A stretch of 64,000 nt of DNA from Shinisaurus crocodilurus. Its lineage: Eukaryota > Chordata > Lepidosauria > Squamata > Shinisauridae. The notes under the pieces were generated by a model. That model was not told the origin of the DNA and did no database searches. It saw only the letters and a list, made by a program, of their open reading frames with translations. The translations under genes and the position numbers were made by a program. Where the stretch lies: the NCBI GenBank assembly GCA_021292165.1, contig CM037878.1, forward strand, positions 1,054,001 to 1,118,000. Direction: 5' to 3'. Shown here piece after piece: positions 21,327 to 31,970 of the stretch. How positions within the stretch are numbered: the first letter of the stretch is position 1; each line of letters opens with the position of its first letter.

Positions 21327-21912
21327 CAGGGATGGGGACTCGGACTCCAGGACTCGACTCGTGAGTCGGACTGAGTCCCCCCCTCTGACTCGAGTCCCAC
21401 TCGAGTCCCAATATTTTTAATGGGACTCGAGACTCGACTCGGGACTTGAGACCAAGGACTCTTCAACACCCTTGGGCTGTGCCAGGAGTGGAGAGAAGTG
21501 TGATCGCCGGCGAAGATTTTATTTTTTAAAATCATTTTCCTAAAATGCAACCTTTCAGACATTTTGGGTTTGGCTGCCTCTGCCTGCCTGTTTGGGGTTC
21601 CCTGCCTCCTCTGCCTGCCTGGTTATTTTGGGTTTGTCTGCCTGGTCTGTTCTTGTCAAAATCAGTTGCAGAGTTTTGAAATAAAAAGGCACACTTGTGC
21701 CTAGAATTTATTTAAGCCACACATCTGAAGTAGCCTTATTTTGTGGGAAACCCCCCCCCCATTGATTTTAATAGGGACTCGTGGAGTCAGCTTTGGGAGG
21801 GACTCGTGACTCACCATTTTGGACCAAGGACTTGGACTCGGACTCGAGACTCGGGTCCAAAGACTCGTGACTTGACTCGTGACTCGAGACCAAGGACTCT
21901 TCAACATCCCTG
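21327..21912. mobile_element. hAT element with subterminal GACTCG arrays
   Basis: Ends CAGGGATG and CATCCCTG, with a perfect 8-bp TSD CCTCCAGC at 21319-21326 and 21913-21920. Two clusters of GACTCG/CGAGTC hexamers in both orientations lie next to the ends (about 21335-21465 and 21775-21900). In hAT elements such subterminal repeats are known transposase-binding sites. The inner edge of the left cluster (GAGACCAAGGACTCTTCAAC) repeats the element's own right end, so the left part looks like a smaller element or a duplicated end. No transposase is encoded. Confidence 0.9.
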
Positions 21913-22079
21913 CCTCCAGCCCAGGATTTAGATCCCGCTGGTGCGAGGAGTCTGTCACCACTTTCAGCCACTTGGGAGCCCTCCTTTCGGTCCTCCCCTG
22001 CCTTAAAATAGTTTCAATAAAAGTCCTGTTTTTATGCCAGAACACCTCCACTGCCCTTGACGGCCACCTGTGATGAACA

Positions 22080-22367
22080 GAATCATAGAATCATAGAATC
22101 ATAGAAAAGTAGAGTTGGAAGGGGCCTACAAGGCCATCGAGTCCAACCCCCTGCTCAATGCAGGAATCCAGGTCAAAGCATCCCTGACAGATGGCTGTCC
22201 AGCTGCACCTTGGAGCCTCCAGAGTGGGAGAGCCCACGACCTCCCTAGGTAGTTGGTTCCAATTGTCTTATTGCTCTGACAGTCAGGAAATTTTTCCTGA
22301 TGTTTAGGTGGAATCTGGGTTCCTGTCACTTGAGCCCATTATTCCGTGTCTTGCAAACTGGGATGAA
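22080..22367 (-). mobile_element. CR1 LINE, short 3' end
   Basis: Terminal repeat ATCATAGAATCATAGAATC, 3' UTR with GTTGGAAGGGGCCTAC, and codons for [20 protein letters not shown]. Truncated 5' just after the CRTRN codons. The copy 2 counterpart is 31233-31520. Confidence 0.9.
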
Positions 22368-22724
22368 CATGCAAAGCTGCTTTACAGGGAATAGTCGCTG
22401 GCTTGTCTGGTCCGATATGGTATCCTCAGACCGGCAGTGGCTTGCCAGGGTCTCTCTCTTCCAAATGGCCAGTTCCAGAGATTGTAGCTGAGATCTTCCG
22501 CATGCACAGGAGGTGCTGGGCCGCTGAGCAGTGGTGCCGCTGGACGGGCTTCGTGTTAACCAGGGCTCAGCACCAGGCCTCCGCGTGTCTGCAAGGAGGA
22601 TCTCCTTCTCATCCCGCTCAAGGGAACAGGCTGTTCTCTGTGGATCCTCCATCTGCCACCACCACCACCCCGCAAACCATTTCACATGACCAGTCACCAC
22701 AATTCAGGAGAGGCAGAGCAAGCG

Positions 22725-22740
22725 GTTGTGTAGCTGCTTA
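22725..22740 (+). repeat. Left 16-bp target-site duplication
   Basis: GTTGTGTAGCTGCTTA; its partner at 23495-23510 differs at one base, and the empty site is at 31874-31889. Confidence 0.9.
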
Positions 22741-22828
22741 AGACAGAAACAGGAGGAGATAAGCATCCAAATGCAACGGAAAAAAGGAGAGAACTAGGTT
22801 CTCAGGATGCAAACATCTTTATTAAAGG

Positions 22829-22879
22829 AGCCCGACGCGTTTCAGCCTGTGTATTTTTCAAGGCCTTCCTCAAGGGGCT
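22829..22879 (-). ncRNA. Hammerhead-ribozyme-like motif (left arm)
   Basis: The inverted counterpart of 23393-23443. It has the same stem I and the same GAAACGCGTC block; stem II is GGCC with GGCT, a change that keeps pairing through a G-U wobble. Confidence 0.4.
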
Positions 22880-23392
22880 GTGAATATTCAAAATACATAC
22901 ATAATTAATAACATGGTTGGGACAACACATAATAAAAATACTTTCTCATTGTGTATGGAATTTCTTTACATTCTTATTAGAAATCATTTCAAAACATTTT
23001 CTTAAAAATGAGAAACAAGTACTGCTTTTTTAAAAAAAGGAATACATTTTCTTTATGGGTGTCCTTGACATTTTGCCAACGAGATAACATCGAAAAAAAC
23101 TGTACCATAATATAATCATGTTCAAAAAGATCCTTTTTTTCAGTCGCCATTGAAACAGTGAAAGACACTAGTTGTTTAAGTAATCTGCAGACTCTTTTAC
23201 AAGTAAGTTATATTTATATAAAGAAAATGTATTCCTTTTTTTAAAAAAGCAGTACTTGTTTCTCTTTTTAAGAAATTTTGAAATGATTTCTAATAGAATG
23301 TAAAGAAATTCCATACACAATGAGAAAGTATTTTATTATGTGTTGTCCCAACCATGTTAAGTTAATTTAATGTATGTATTTTGAATATTCAC

Positions 23393-23443
23393 AGCCCCTT
23401 GAGGAAGGCCTTGAAAAATACACAGGCCGAAACGCGTCGGGCT
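23393..23443 (+). ncRNA. Hammerhead-ribozyme-like motif (right arm)
   Basis: Stem I AGCCC (23393-23397) with GGGCT (23439-23443); stem II GGCC (23407-23410) with GGCC (23425-23428); then GAAACGCGTC, which matches the GAA core, a two-pair stem III with GC loop, and the cleavage cytosine at 23438. The CUGANGA core is imperfect: nine bases CTTGAGGAA instead of seven. The 3' half is exact and the 5' half degenerate, so it may be inactive or a look-alike. Confidence 0.45.
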
Positions 23444-23494
23444 CCTTTAATAAAGATTTTTGCATCCTGAGAACCTAGTTCTCTCCTTTTTTCC

Positions 23495-23510
23495 GTTGCG
23501 TAGCTGCTTA
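23495..23510 (+). repeat. Right 16-bp target-site duplication
   Basis: GTTGCGTAGCTGCTTA, identical to the uninterrupted site at 31874-31889. Confidence 0.9.
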
Positions 23511-23591
23511 GCCAGAAGCCCTGCCGCAGCGCAGCCTCGTTCGTGCAGACTTGGTCTGGCGTGGCAGGCCAGGACGGCTCTCCCGTTAGGC

Positions 23592-23936
23592 CAGTGCTTC
23601 TCAAATAGTGGGGCGGGCCCCCCAGGGGGGGCGCGAGGCTCCGTAAAGGGGGGCTCGTTTGACCTCAGTTAAAAGTTTTTTTTAATATTGTGTTCCTTTA
23701 AATCCTGTGCTCCTTTAAATCTTTTCTGCTACAGTTAATAAAGCTATTCTTTGTTGTAAATTGATCCACATTTCTTTCTTTTTTTATTCTCTTATAATAA
23801 TAAGGATACAGTGTTATGCAGAGGTGTACTTATAACAATTTTATAGACAAATGATACTATTTACAGTCGCGCGGGGGGCGCGAAATGTTTTCTTCTTCCT
23901 AGGGGGGGCATGACAGAAAATAATTGAGAAGCACTG
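23592..23936. mobile_element. hAT-Charlie-like non-autonomous element
   Basis: The inverted ends CAGTGCTTCTCAA and TTGAGAAGCACTG are of the Charlie type. Flanking octamers are CGTTAGGC (23584-23591) and GGTTAGGC (23937-23944). The inside is AT-rich with G-rich edges and encodes nothing. The copy 2 version (31971-32323) has a perfect TSD, CATTAGGC. Confidence 0.92.
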
Positions 23937-23999
23937 GGTTAGGCAGAGTGAGAAGGTATATTTGGGGTACCATAAAAGGGCAGACTATTGGTGGTTGCT

Positions 24000-24185
24000 T
24001 AATTAGGAACATCTGAGGCTGCCTTCTACTGACCCTGGGTCCGTCTAGCCCGGGGATTGTCGACACTGACTGGCAGCAGCGGCTCTCCAGGGTTTCAGGC
24101 GGGAGTTTTTCCAGCCCTACCTGGAGATGCTGCCTGGGACCTTCTGCATGCAAAGCAGGTACTTCTGCCACTGAGCTGTGGCTCC
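24000..24185 (-). mobile_element. tRNA-derived SINE
   Basis: Minus strand: head AGCCACAGCTCAGTGGCAGA (A box), ACCTGCTTTGCATGCAGAAG, AGGTAGGGCTGGAAAAACTC and the 3' block with AGACGGACCCAGGGTCAGTA. The B-box region is deleted compared with the counterpart at 32393-32597. Confidence 0.88.
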
Positions 24186-24404
24186 AGATAATTTGAATTA
24201 CTAGTGCTATGATTTGGATTTCCTAACCCATGTGTGTGAAGGTGTCTTGGCCAGCCTGGCACGATGAAGAACTTCACTTGGATGTGAGCTGCCAGTGTGA
24301 ACGGACCGGACCGGGACTCTGTCTGGTACTGCAAGTTGTTGTTTTATGGTTGTTTTCTTCTGTTGTGTCCTCACTGGGGGAGGGGGGCACCCTCACCCTT
24401 TCCA

Positions 24405-24504
24405 NNNNNNNNNNNNNNNNNNNNNNNNNNNNNNNNNNNNNNNNNNNNNNNNNNNNNNNNNNNNNNNNNNNNNNNNNNNNNNNNNNNNNNNNNNNNNNNN
24501 NNNN
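24405..24504. other. Assembly gap of exactly 100 N
   Basis: One hundred Ns, the conventional size for a gap of unknown length. Copy 1 of the direct repeat stops at its left edge, and a partial hAT element begins at its right edge. Confidence 0.98.
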
Positions 24505-24876
24505 CCCCCACCTCGCCTCGCTTCGCCTCTCCTCCGCGCCGCCTCCCCCCCCCGACACTTACCTTCTCCATGCTGTTTCCGGAGCCCCGCCCCGCTCTGT
24601 TTTGGCGGGAAGAACCAGGGCAACAGGGCTTAAACAGCCCTGTTGCTCTGGTTTCCCCCGGCCAAAAACAGAGCGCGGGCTCCCTTTTCGGAGGAGGCGT
24701 CGGACTGGGAAGGTAGGTGGGGAGCGGCAGCGGCAGCGTGGGGGGGGGGTCCGGTGGCGGCGGGGGGGGGCGGGAGGTTGCAGAGCAGGGCTGCTTTCCG
24801 GAACCCCCCCACACGCACGAGGGGGGCGCTAAATATAATATAGCCTAGGGCGCCAAACTGCCCTGCACCGGTCCTG
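24505..24876. mobile_element. Partial long-form hAT element, cut by the gap
   Basis: Inverted relative to 14689-15351: it ends CCAAACTGCCCTGCACCGGT plus CCTG at 24876 and contains the same central palindrome (ACCAGGGCAACAGGGC and complement) in opposite orientation. Directly after it comes CCAGTCGC, the sequence at 15731-15738, so the element is inserted in the SINE that is uninterrupted in copy 1. Its other end lies in the gap. Confidence 0.85.
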
Positions 24877-25287
24877 CCAGTCGCACAGGCAAAGCTGAGC
24901 TAGATGGACAATGTCTGAACCCAGAAGAAAGCAGCTTGAAGCCTTGCAGCACAGCCGCCGCCACCCGGCTGAGCACCTCCGTTGGTCAGGTGGTCTTTAA
25001 AAGCGCTACTCTCGGTTGTTCTTGTTGCAAGCAGCTAATACAGCCACTCCTTGGGCATTTGTTCCTGTAACGACTGGCCTTGTTTTAACCCAAAGGGGCT
25101 TGACGGGCTCACGCTCTGCTCACAGGCCCCGTTGAGCTTCTGCCGGCTGTGGCTTGGGGCAGCCTGCACCGACTTCAGCTGTGCGGCCACTGGCTCAGCT
25201 TGTCCCGTGATTGCCGGCAGCCGTTCAGCAGCTGCGGGCCGGACTGGCAGCACAGGCTGAGAGAAAACGGTGGTCCTTGCCTATGCC

Positions 25288-25349
25288 ATCATCATCAGGC
25301 GATCACTCGTGACCGAGTAAGATTGTCTTCCGGGATAAAAGGAGGAAAT
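25288..25349 (-). mobile_element. 3' tip of the C2H2-finger LINE (copy 2)
   Basis: Counterpart of 16141-16202, with CCGGGATAAAAGGAGG in place of CTGGGATAAAAGGAGG. Confidence 0.75.
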
Positions 25350-27116
25350 TGTTTGGTTGGGGTTGGGTTGGGTTGGAAGACGCCTGTGCGTGAAACTGTT
25401 TTATGTGGGGAGATCGGTGCACAACGAATCACCACACAAACTTGACAGAGTACGGCAGAGATCCAATGGCCAACGATTACCCTGACGATTGGAAAACCAT
25501 TCTCTGCTGCAGCCTCCATCCGCCTTCACAGCCGTTGTAATTTAGGTTTAATTATCTTCCGCCTGTTCTGCCGTTGAGGACTTTATGTTTGGATCGTTCT
25601 TTGTCTGGTTCCTCTCCCCGGACCTTACCGCCATGGGGGACCCTACTGGGAGTACATAGCTCCCGACAGCATTGCTCACAGGATTCATCGGAACAACGCA
25701 AGCCCACTCACCACTTCAAGGTTGACGATCCGGCGAGCCTAGGTGGCCTTGCTGAGACCTTTGAAGTGGGAGGGCTGCAGTTCATGCTCAAGCACTGCTG
25801 GTACTGCGTGTCACGGGCTCCGGGAGCAGAGGGAATCCTCTCACCAAAACACCAAGCACTTCAATTCTGCTGCCCCATCTGATTTCTCTAGCATCTATTT
25901 TCTTTGGGAAGGCAATTATTGGCCTTTGTTTCAAGTTCCGTTTGAAACTTAAAATAAAATTACAGTCTGCAATTGCACCCACATGTGAGCATGCATGCAC
26001 AGAAACACTCAGCAGCAACAAACATGTGCAAAATCACACACACACATGCGCAGCACACAAAAATCTGCAGCAATTTAAAAATTCCTCAAGAAGTCCCCCA
26101 GACATTGCACGGTGAATCCTACAACTGTCCTTCCATTCAGAATTGATTTTCCTTTTGTTGGTTGGTAATTACTGGAGGATTCCATTCTCTGTGGACTCCT
26201 TTGACAACCAGGAGTTAAAGGCCTCAGCGAAGCAAACAGCTCCCCCACCCGTGCCAGACTTTCCAAGCCCTCCCCCGAGTTTGCAGCCAGCATCACAAAG
26301 CGGCCAACCCATCCATCATTTTTCTGCCAGGGCAGCCTCCAGATCTTGAGCAGCTTTAATCCACATCAGAATATCTGAGGGGCGCAGGGGCCGCTCTTCC
26401 TTAGCCCCCTTCCAAGTAAACAGGATCTGAAAGGTCCAAAGCAGCTCAAAGGCAACCTTTAAATGATACCATCTGGCACTTCTAACTAATATCTCTCCCA
26501 AAGGGGTGGGGTGGGGCGGGCGGGGATGGGTTACAAGCCACAGGGGCTGACTTTGCTCAGGAGGAAATACTGCTTTTGTCTTGAGATCCTCACCTCTCAA
26601 AAAATTCCCTCCAGGTGTTTGGGGTCTTGTACAGGAAGGCACTCACTACACAGCCAGCAGTCCCAGGAATGGTACTCGTAAATGCTGGTACTGCTGCTTG
26701 TTGCTCTCTAGATTGTTTTGTGTTTGGCCCTTTCAGACATGAGATGGGTATTGCTTATCTTGCTTTGGGGCAGGGGATTGGACCCACGGCATCCCTTCCA
26801 ACAATGTGGGTGAATATGTTCGGTTCCAAAAATGGAGCAGCGGGGGAGGGACGGACGGACTCCCCACAATACCTTGCCTTTTTTGTTCCTTTTCCCCAAG
26901 AAAAGAACAGGATTTCACACTCTCCATCACCAAAGGCTGCGCACTCCAGCGCTGAGCACTGCGGGTTCCCTCTTTGGAGCACTGCAGTATAAAGCCCGCC
27001 CAGTGTTGCTGGTCAATTTCACTGCTCAGCTTCCATAGCTCAAGTGAAATTGACGAAGCTCCCTTTAGGGCAGAAAAAGGGGGTTGTGTTCTGAAGCGAA
27101 TGTTATCTCCTCCACT

Positions 27117-27265
27117 GCAAGGCATTCCCCCACCCCAATGGGCCCTGCATAGAGAAGATGCCAGGTTCAATCCCAGACATCTGCAATTTATTTTTATTTG
27201 TTTAAGTCTGGGAAAGACTCATAGAAGAGCAGCTGACAGGCAATCTAGTGGCTGTGTGTGGCTGA
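27117..27265 (+). mobile_element. Divergent tRNA-derived SINE (copy 2)
   Basis: Counterpart of 17965-18110, with the same B box GGTTCAATCCC. Confidence 0.5.
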
Positions 27266-27330
27266 GCTGAATTTTCTGATGCAAGTAGTACACTTTGCAC
27301 ATGCCCAGGAGCATCCTTTTCCTTGGTATT

Positions 27331-27573
27331 AGGGTGCTTCCAGACAAGGCCTTTATTGTGCAATCGTACATGGATTTTTTTTACCAGGGGTGGTGGTGCT
27401 GGTGCTTCCAGACACCATCACCTTCCACTCGTAACCCACTCATGTTTTCCCACTGCTTCTTCTGTCTTTTCTGTTACCACAGAAAATCCATGAAGGAAGA
27501 AAAGATGGAAGAGCTGCAGCAGAACACCTTCCACTCGCTAGCGCTAGGATCCCTCGATCTGGAAACACCCTCA
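27331..27573 (-). mobile_element. Small DNA transposon, GGGTGCTTCCAG ends (copy 2)
   Basis: Counterpart of 18178-18419, with the same inverted ends and central inverted repeat. Confidence 0.6.
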
Positions 27574-30477
27574 CTTCACCTGTTCCATGGTTCCGCCCGG
27601 GTCTTGTGAAGAAGTTCTAAGATGGATCAAGCCACCAGAACCCTGGGCCAGCCCTGGGTCAGACTAAATCCCAATACAGGCAAGGGGTCTAGCTCGCTCT
27701 GGTACCTGGTCAGCCTCACCCACCCCATAGCTGGCAAGGGCCGGGTTGGGCCGCCCAGCAGCACACAGGACCCAGTGTCCCACGTTCAGTTCTTAGGGGA
27801 AACGGGTTCCATCTGGTAGAGAGCCCAACCTCTGCTAGAAACGCAAAACAAGATTCCTTCTTTCCCACATACATTGTTAACTTACGGCACTCCTTGCCAC
27901 AGGATATACTGGTGACCTCAGAAAAAGTGCCAAATCACACATGCATTCATCCCTGAATGACTCATGCACGTGGATGGCTCATCACAGCTCCTAGCCACGG
28001 ACAGAGCTTTCAGGTCACCTCGGCCACTTCACACATTCAGCTGTGAGAACACCAAGCACAGGGCAATTCAAGTGATGTGCCTGCATGTGTGAACCTGCCT
28101 TTAAAGCAGGATTCATGGAAGACAGGCCTATGGCTATCAGCCACGATAGCCCAAAACTGAACCTCCATGTTCAGCAGCAGTTTACCAGTGATGGCCAGAT
28201 GGTGTGGAGAAGCAAAAGGGCCTCCAACTTGCTCTGCTAGTGAGTGTCTCTGGCTAGCCACTGTCAGAGACTAGCCACATAGTCATATGTGACCATCTGG
28301 AAGCACGGTAGCCTTGTGGGTAGCCCGAGTTGTCTCCCAGATGCAGTCGTGTGAAACTCCCACCGGCCCACCATGCGGAAGGGATCCCTCTTGGCATTCC
28401 ACTGCAAATGCTCAGAAAGTGGTGTTCACGGTGGCCTTGTAAAAGCACACAACTCGTGCACCATGGGTGCAAGGGGCCCGGAGAAAGCCACTGCGAGGCT
28501 TTCCCTATGGCTGCCGTGGGCCCAGATAGTCAACTGGGTAGGCCAGAGAGATGGGCGAGGTGGCCTTTTGGTCTGAGCCATGAGGGCAATCCGTATATTT
28601 TTCAGGCTCTTGTGGTGGCGGAGCTGCCCTTTGCCACCACTGACTGCAAGGGGCTGTTTATGAACCATATGGATGAAGCTGGGTGTAGCCTGTTAGCTTC
28701 ACAAAAAAAAAACCCCAACACCCTGATGATCTAGAGAGATTGTGACTGCAGTGCACCACGTCTGTCTAGACCTCAAGATAACCTCGAAAACCTCTGTGGG
28801 TTGCATGCTTCACCACAGAGGAAGTGGTTCCTTCTGCAGGGAGAGACACCCGCTCACATTTTCCAGGCCAAAGTCACGATAAATATCAAAGAGTTACGAT
28901 GGAACGGCCTACTTGTTTGCCACAGAAGAAAGCCAGTTTTGTGCCGGAAACAATGTGGGGATTATTCAAGACCACTTTGTTGTGCCAAAAATGAGCAACC
29001 CGCCTCTCCAGATCTCTGTTTACTCCCTGCAGTGTCAGGAATCGACTTCCAACAAAGCACCGATCCTAGGAGGGAGATGCAGGTTTCAGTGGGTCATAGC
29101 AGGAAACATCAGGGCCCCCAATATAGGACATCTCTCCCTCCTGTGGCTTTTTGCTCCAGGCTTGAGGCCTGGCCCGGTCCCGCTCTCTGGGGGTGAAGCC
29201 CACATGCCTGCTCCATCGTTTACATTTATTGGTTTGCTTGTCTTTACTCAGAATATTCATATCCTGTCCTCCTTTGCAAAATCAGGGTGGATTTCAGCAA
29301 TTAAAATGATATGTGCAAGAAGTACAAACAGCAACACACAATACAATAAAACTAACAATGCAGAGCCAGCTGACATCCGACTGTTATGGTAGATCAAGAA
29401 ATCTGTGAAGCAGAAACCCCTCCTGAAAGCAAGCAGGGCCAGTCCTTGTCCCTAGGAAAGGAATGCAAGAAAAGTGGCACCGGAAAAGTGGCACCACCAC
29501 TGGGAAGAAGGCCCTCCCATGAGGACGGGGTTAGCACCTGAAGGAGTTGGCAGCACCCAGAACACCTGAAGGGATCTGTTTCAGAGCAGGGCACTCTAGG
29601 AGCACAGCGGAAGAGGGACAGAGGCACACTTCCGCTCCGCCACAACATGGAAGGATCCGGGGCCGAGCTCTTGCCCATAGGAGCTCAGGTACATCCTATG
29701 CACTGCGCAATTTGGCAGATCTACAGAGTCACCTGGGTGAAGAAAACTGGTGGCAGCGGCGGCAGCTTAACCCTCACCCAGACCTGCTTTGAGGGGCTTT
29801 TTTGGGGAACTTGCCAGTAGCTGCTTTAGTAGATGCGTGCATGGTGGTGTTTTCCTAAGATGTGGTCGGGAGCCACATTGTCAGAATCAGATTGCAACAG
29901 AACATTGTTTATGCAACTGTCTCCATGGGAATTCCAACAGTGCAAGAGGCACCAAAGAGGGAAAGAGAGCTTAATAGTTTTGTATTCGCTCCTAAACTGT
30001 GTGTGTTTGTTGTTGTTGCTGATCCGCTGCTGTCCGTACAGAGCCCTAAAGGGCTTTTCCACCATGGCTTTTCGAGGGAGTGTTTGATAAAGAGCATTTC
30101 GGAGGGTGGCCACAACAAAATTCACACACGGCAGGTCAGGAATGTGGGAGCTGTAACATGCACACATCTGGCCAGCCACTGAAAATATGCCTCCCAGATG
30201 TGTCCTACCAGCAAGCAAACTTCATGGTGAGTTAACAGTTCCTAGTGACTTCAGACTTCAAGGCCTCTTCAAGGGCTCTAACCAGATCCTGATGGCTTTG
30301 CAATTGTTTCCTCAGCTTGACAACTAGAAGTGGGAAGATGTTCAGAGCAGTGTTGAAGGGGAGGGGAGGGGGGAAGCCGAGGGGAGGGAGGGAGGGAAGG
30401 AAGATGTTCCTCTGGAGCGCCAAAGCAAGGGCATTCTGTGTGCAACAAAGCAAAGGAAGGAACTCTCTCCCTCCAGC

Positions 30478-31065
30478 CAGGGATGGGGACTCGGACTCCA
30501 GGACTCGACTCGTGAGTCGGACTGAGTCCCCCCTCTGACTCGAGTCCCACTCGAGTCCCAATATTTTTAATGGGACTCGAGACTCGACTCGGGACTTGAG
30601 ACCAAGGACTCTTCAACACCCTTGGGCTGTGCCAGGAGTGGAGAGAAGTGTGATCGCCGGCGAAGATTTTATTTTTTAAAATCATTTTCCTAAAATGCAA
30701 CCTTTCAGACATTTTGGGTTTGGCTGCCTCTGCCTGCCTGTTTGGGGTTCCCTGCCTCCTCTGCCTGCCTGGTTATTTTGGGTTTGTCTGCCTGGTCTGT
30801 TCTTGTCAAAATCAGTTGCAGAGTTTTGAAATAAAAAGGCACACTTGTGCCTAGAATTTATTTAAGCCACACATCTGAAGTAGCCTTATTTTGTTGGGAA
30901 ACCCCCCCCCCCATTGATTTTAATAGGGACTCGTGGAGTCAGCTTTGGGAGGGACTCGTGACTCACCATTTTGGACCAAGGACTTGGACTCGGACTCGAG
31001 ACTTCGGGTCCAAAGACTCGTGACTTGACTCGTGACTCGAGACCAAGGACTCTTCAACATCCCTG
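30478..31065. mobile_element. hAT element with GACTCG arrays (copy 2)
   Basis: Counterpart of 21327-21912 with the same TSD, CCTCCAGC (30470-30477 and 31066-31073). It differs by a few one-base indels in homopolymers. Confidence 0.9.
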
Positions 31066-31232
31066 CCTCCAGCCCAGGATTTAGATCCCGCTGGTGCGAG
31101 GAGTCTGTCACCACTTTCAGCCACTTGGGAGCCCTCCTTTCGGTCCTCCCCTGCCTTAAAATAGTTTTCAATAAAAGTCCTGTTTTTATGCCAGAACACC
31201 TCCACTGCCCTTGACGGCCACCTGTGATGAAC

Positions 31233-31520
31233 AGAATCATAGAATCATAGAATCATAGAAAAGTAGAGTTGGAAGGGGCCTACAAGGCCATCGAGTCCAA
31301 CCCCCTGCTCAATGCAGGAATCCAGGTCAAAGCATCCCTGACAGATGGCTGTCCAGCTGCACCTTGGATGCCTCCAGAGTGGGAGAGCCACGACCTCCCT
31401 AGGAAGTTGGTTCCATTGTCTTATTGCTCTGACAGTCAGGAAATTTTTCCTGATGTTTAGGTGGAATCTAGGTTCCTGTAACTTGAGCCCATTATTCCGT
31501 GTCCTGCAAACTGGGATGAA
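31233..31520 (-). mobile_element. CR1 LINE, short 3' end (copy 2)
   Basis: Counterpart of 22080-22367. The frame reads [20 protein letters not shown] and on to RQWNQLPREVV, then is disrupted by a one-base deletion near 31388. Confidence 0.9.
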
Positions 31521-31873
31521 CATGCAAAGCTGCTTTACAGGGAATAGTCGCTGGCTTGTCTGGTCCGATATGGTATCCTCAGACCGGCAGTGGCTTGCCA
31601 GGGTCTCTTCCAAATGGCCAGTTCCAGAGATTGTAGCTGAGATCTTCCGCATGCACAGGAGGTGCTGGGCCGCTGAGCAGTGGTGCCGCTGGACGGGCTT
31701 CGTGTTAACCAGGGCTCAGCACCAGGCCTCCGCGTGTCTGCAAGGAGGATCTCCTTCTCATCCCGCTCAAGGGAACAGGCTGTTCTCTGTGGATCCTCCA
31801 TCTGCCACCGCCACCACCCCGCAGACCATTTCACATGGCCAGTCACCACAATTCAGGAGAGGCAGAGCGAGCG

Positions 31874-31889
31874 GTTGCGTAGCTGCTTA
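31874..31889 (+). other. Empty insertion site
   Basis: GTTGCGTAGCTGCTTA occurs once here, with the same flanks as the two copies that bracket the 754-bp insertion in copy 1. It is the pre-insertion state. Confidence 0.9.
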
Positions 31890-31970
31890 GCCAGAAGCCC
31901 TGCCGCAGCGCAGCCTCGTTCGTGCAGACTTGGTCTGGCGTGGCAGGCCAGGACGGCTCTCCCATTAGGC

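Larger units (their letters stand above)
22741..23494. mobile_element. Penelope-like(?) insertion with large inverted repeat
   Basis: A 754-bp insertion absent from the otherwise matching site at 31874-31889. It consists of two inverted arms (22773-23056 and 23218-23499, the latter running a few bases into the TSD) around a 161-bp spacer. Each arm carries near its outer end a hammerhead-like block and an AATAAA signal. A 16-bp TSD excludes hAT and mariner and suggests target-primed reverse transcription. Penelope-like elements have variable TSDs, hammerhead motifs and rearranged inverted copies, so that class is my best guess. No reverse transcriptase is present. Confidence 0.65.
15731..24404 (+). 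repeat. Copy 1 of a ~8-kb near-identical direct repeat
   Basis: Starts at CCAGTCGCACAGGCAAAGCT and matches 24877-32817 along its whole length with sparse substitutions, many one-base indels in homopolymers, and one 754-bp insertion (22741-23494) plus its TSD. It ends at CACCCTCACCCTTTCCA, the last bases before the N gap. Most of the inside is single-copy DNA with no recognisable gene; the repeats it holds are listed separately. The layout fits an unmerged allelic overlap better than a true tandem duplication. Confidence 0.95.

Noticed and set aside
21335..21465. A CRISPR-like or regulatory hexamer array (GACTCG)
   Set aside because: The hexamers are in both orientations without spacers and lie inside a hAT element, so transposase-binding repeats explain them better.
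15731..24404. Endogenous retrovirus or LTR element flanking the duplicated segment
   Set aside because: The two long direct repeats contain single-copy DNA and unrelated mobile elements, with no primer-binding site, polypurine tract or retroviral coding region between them.
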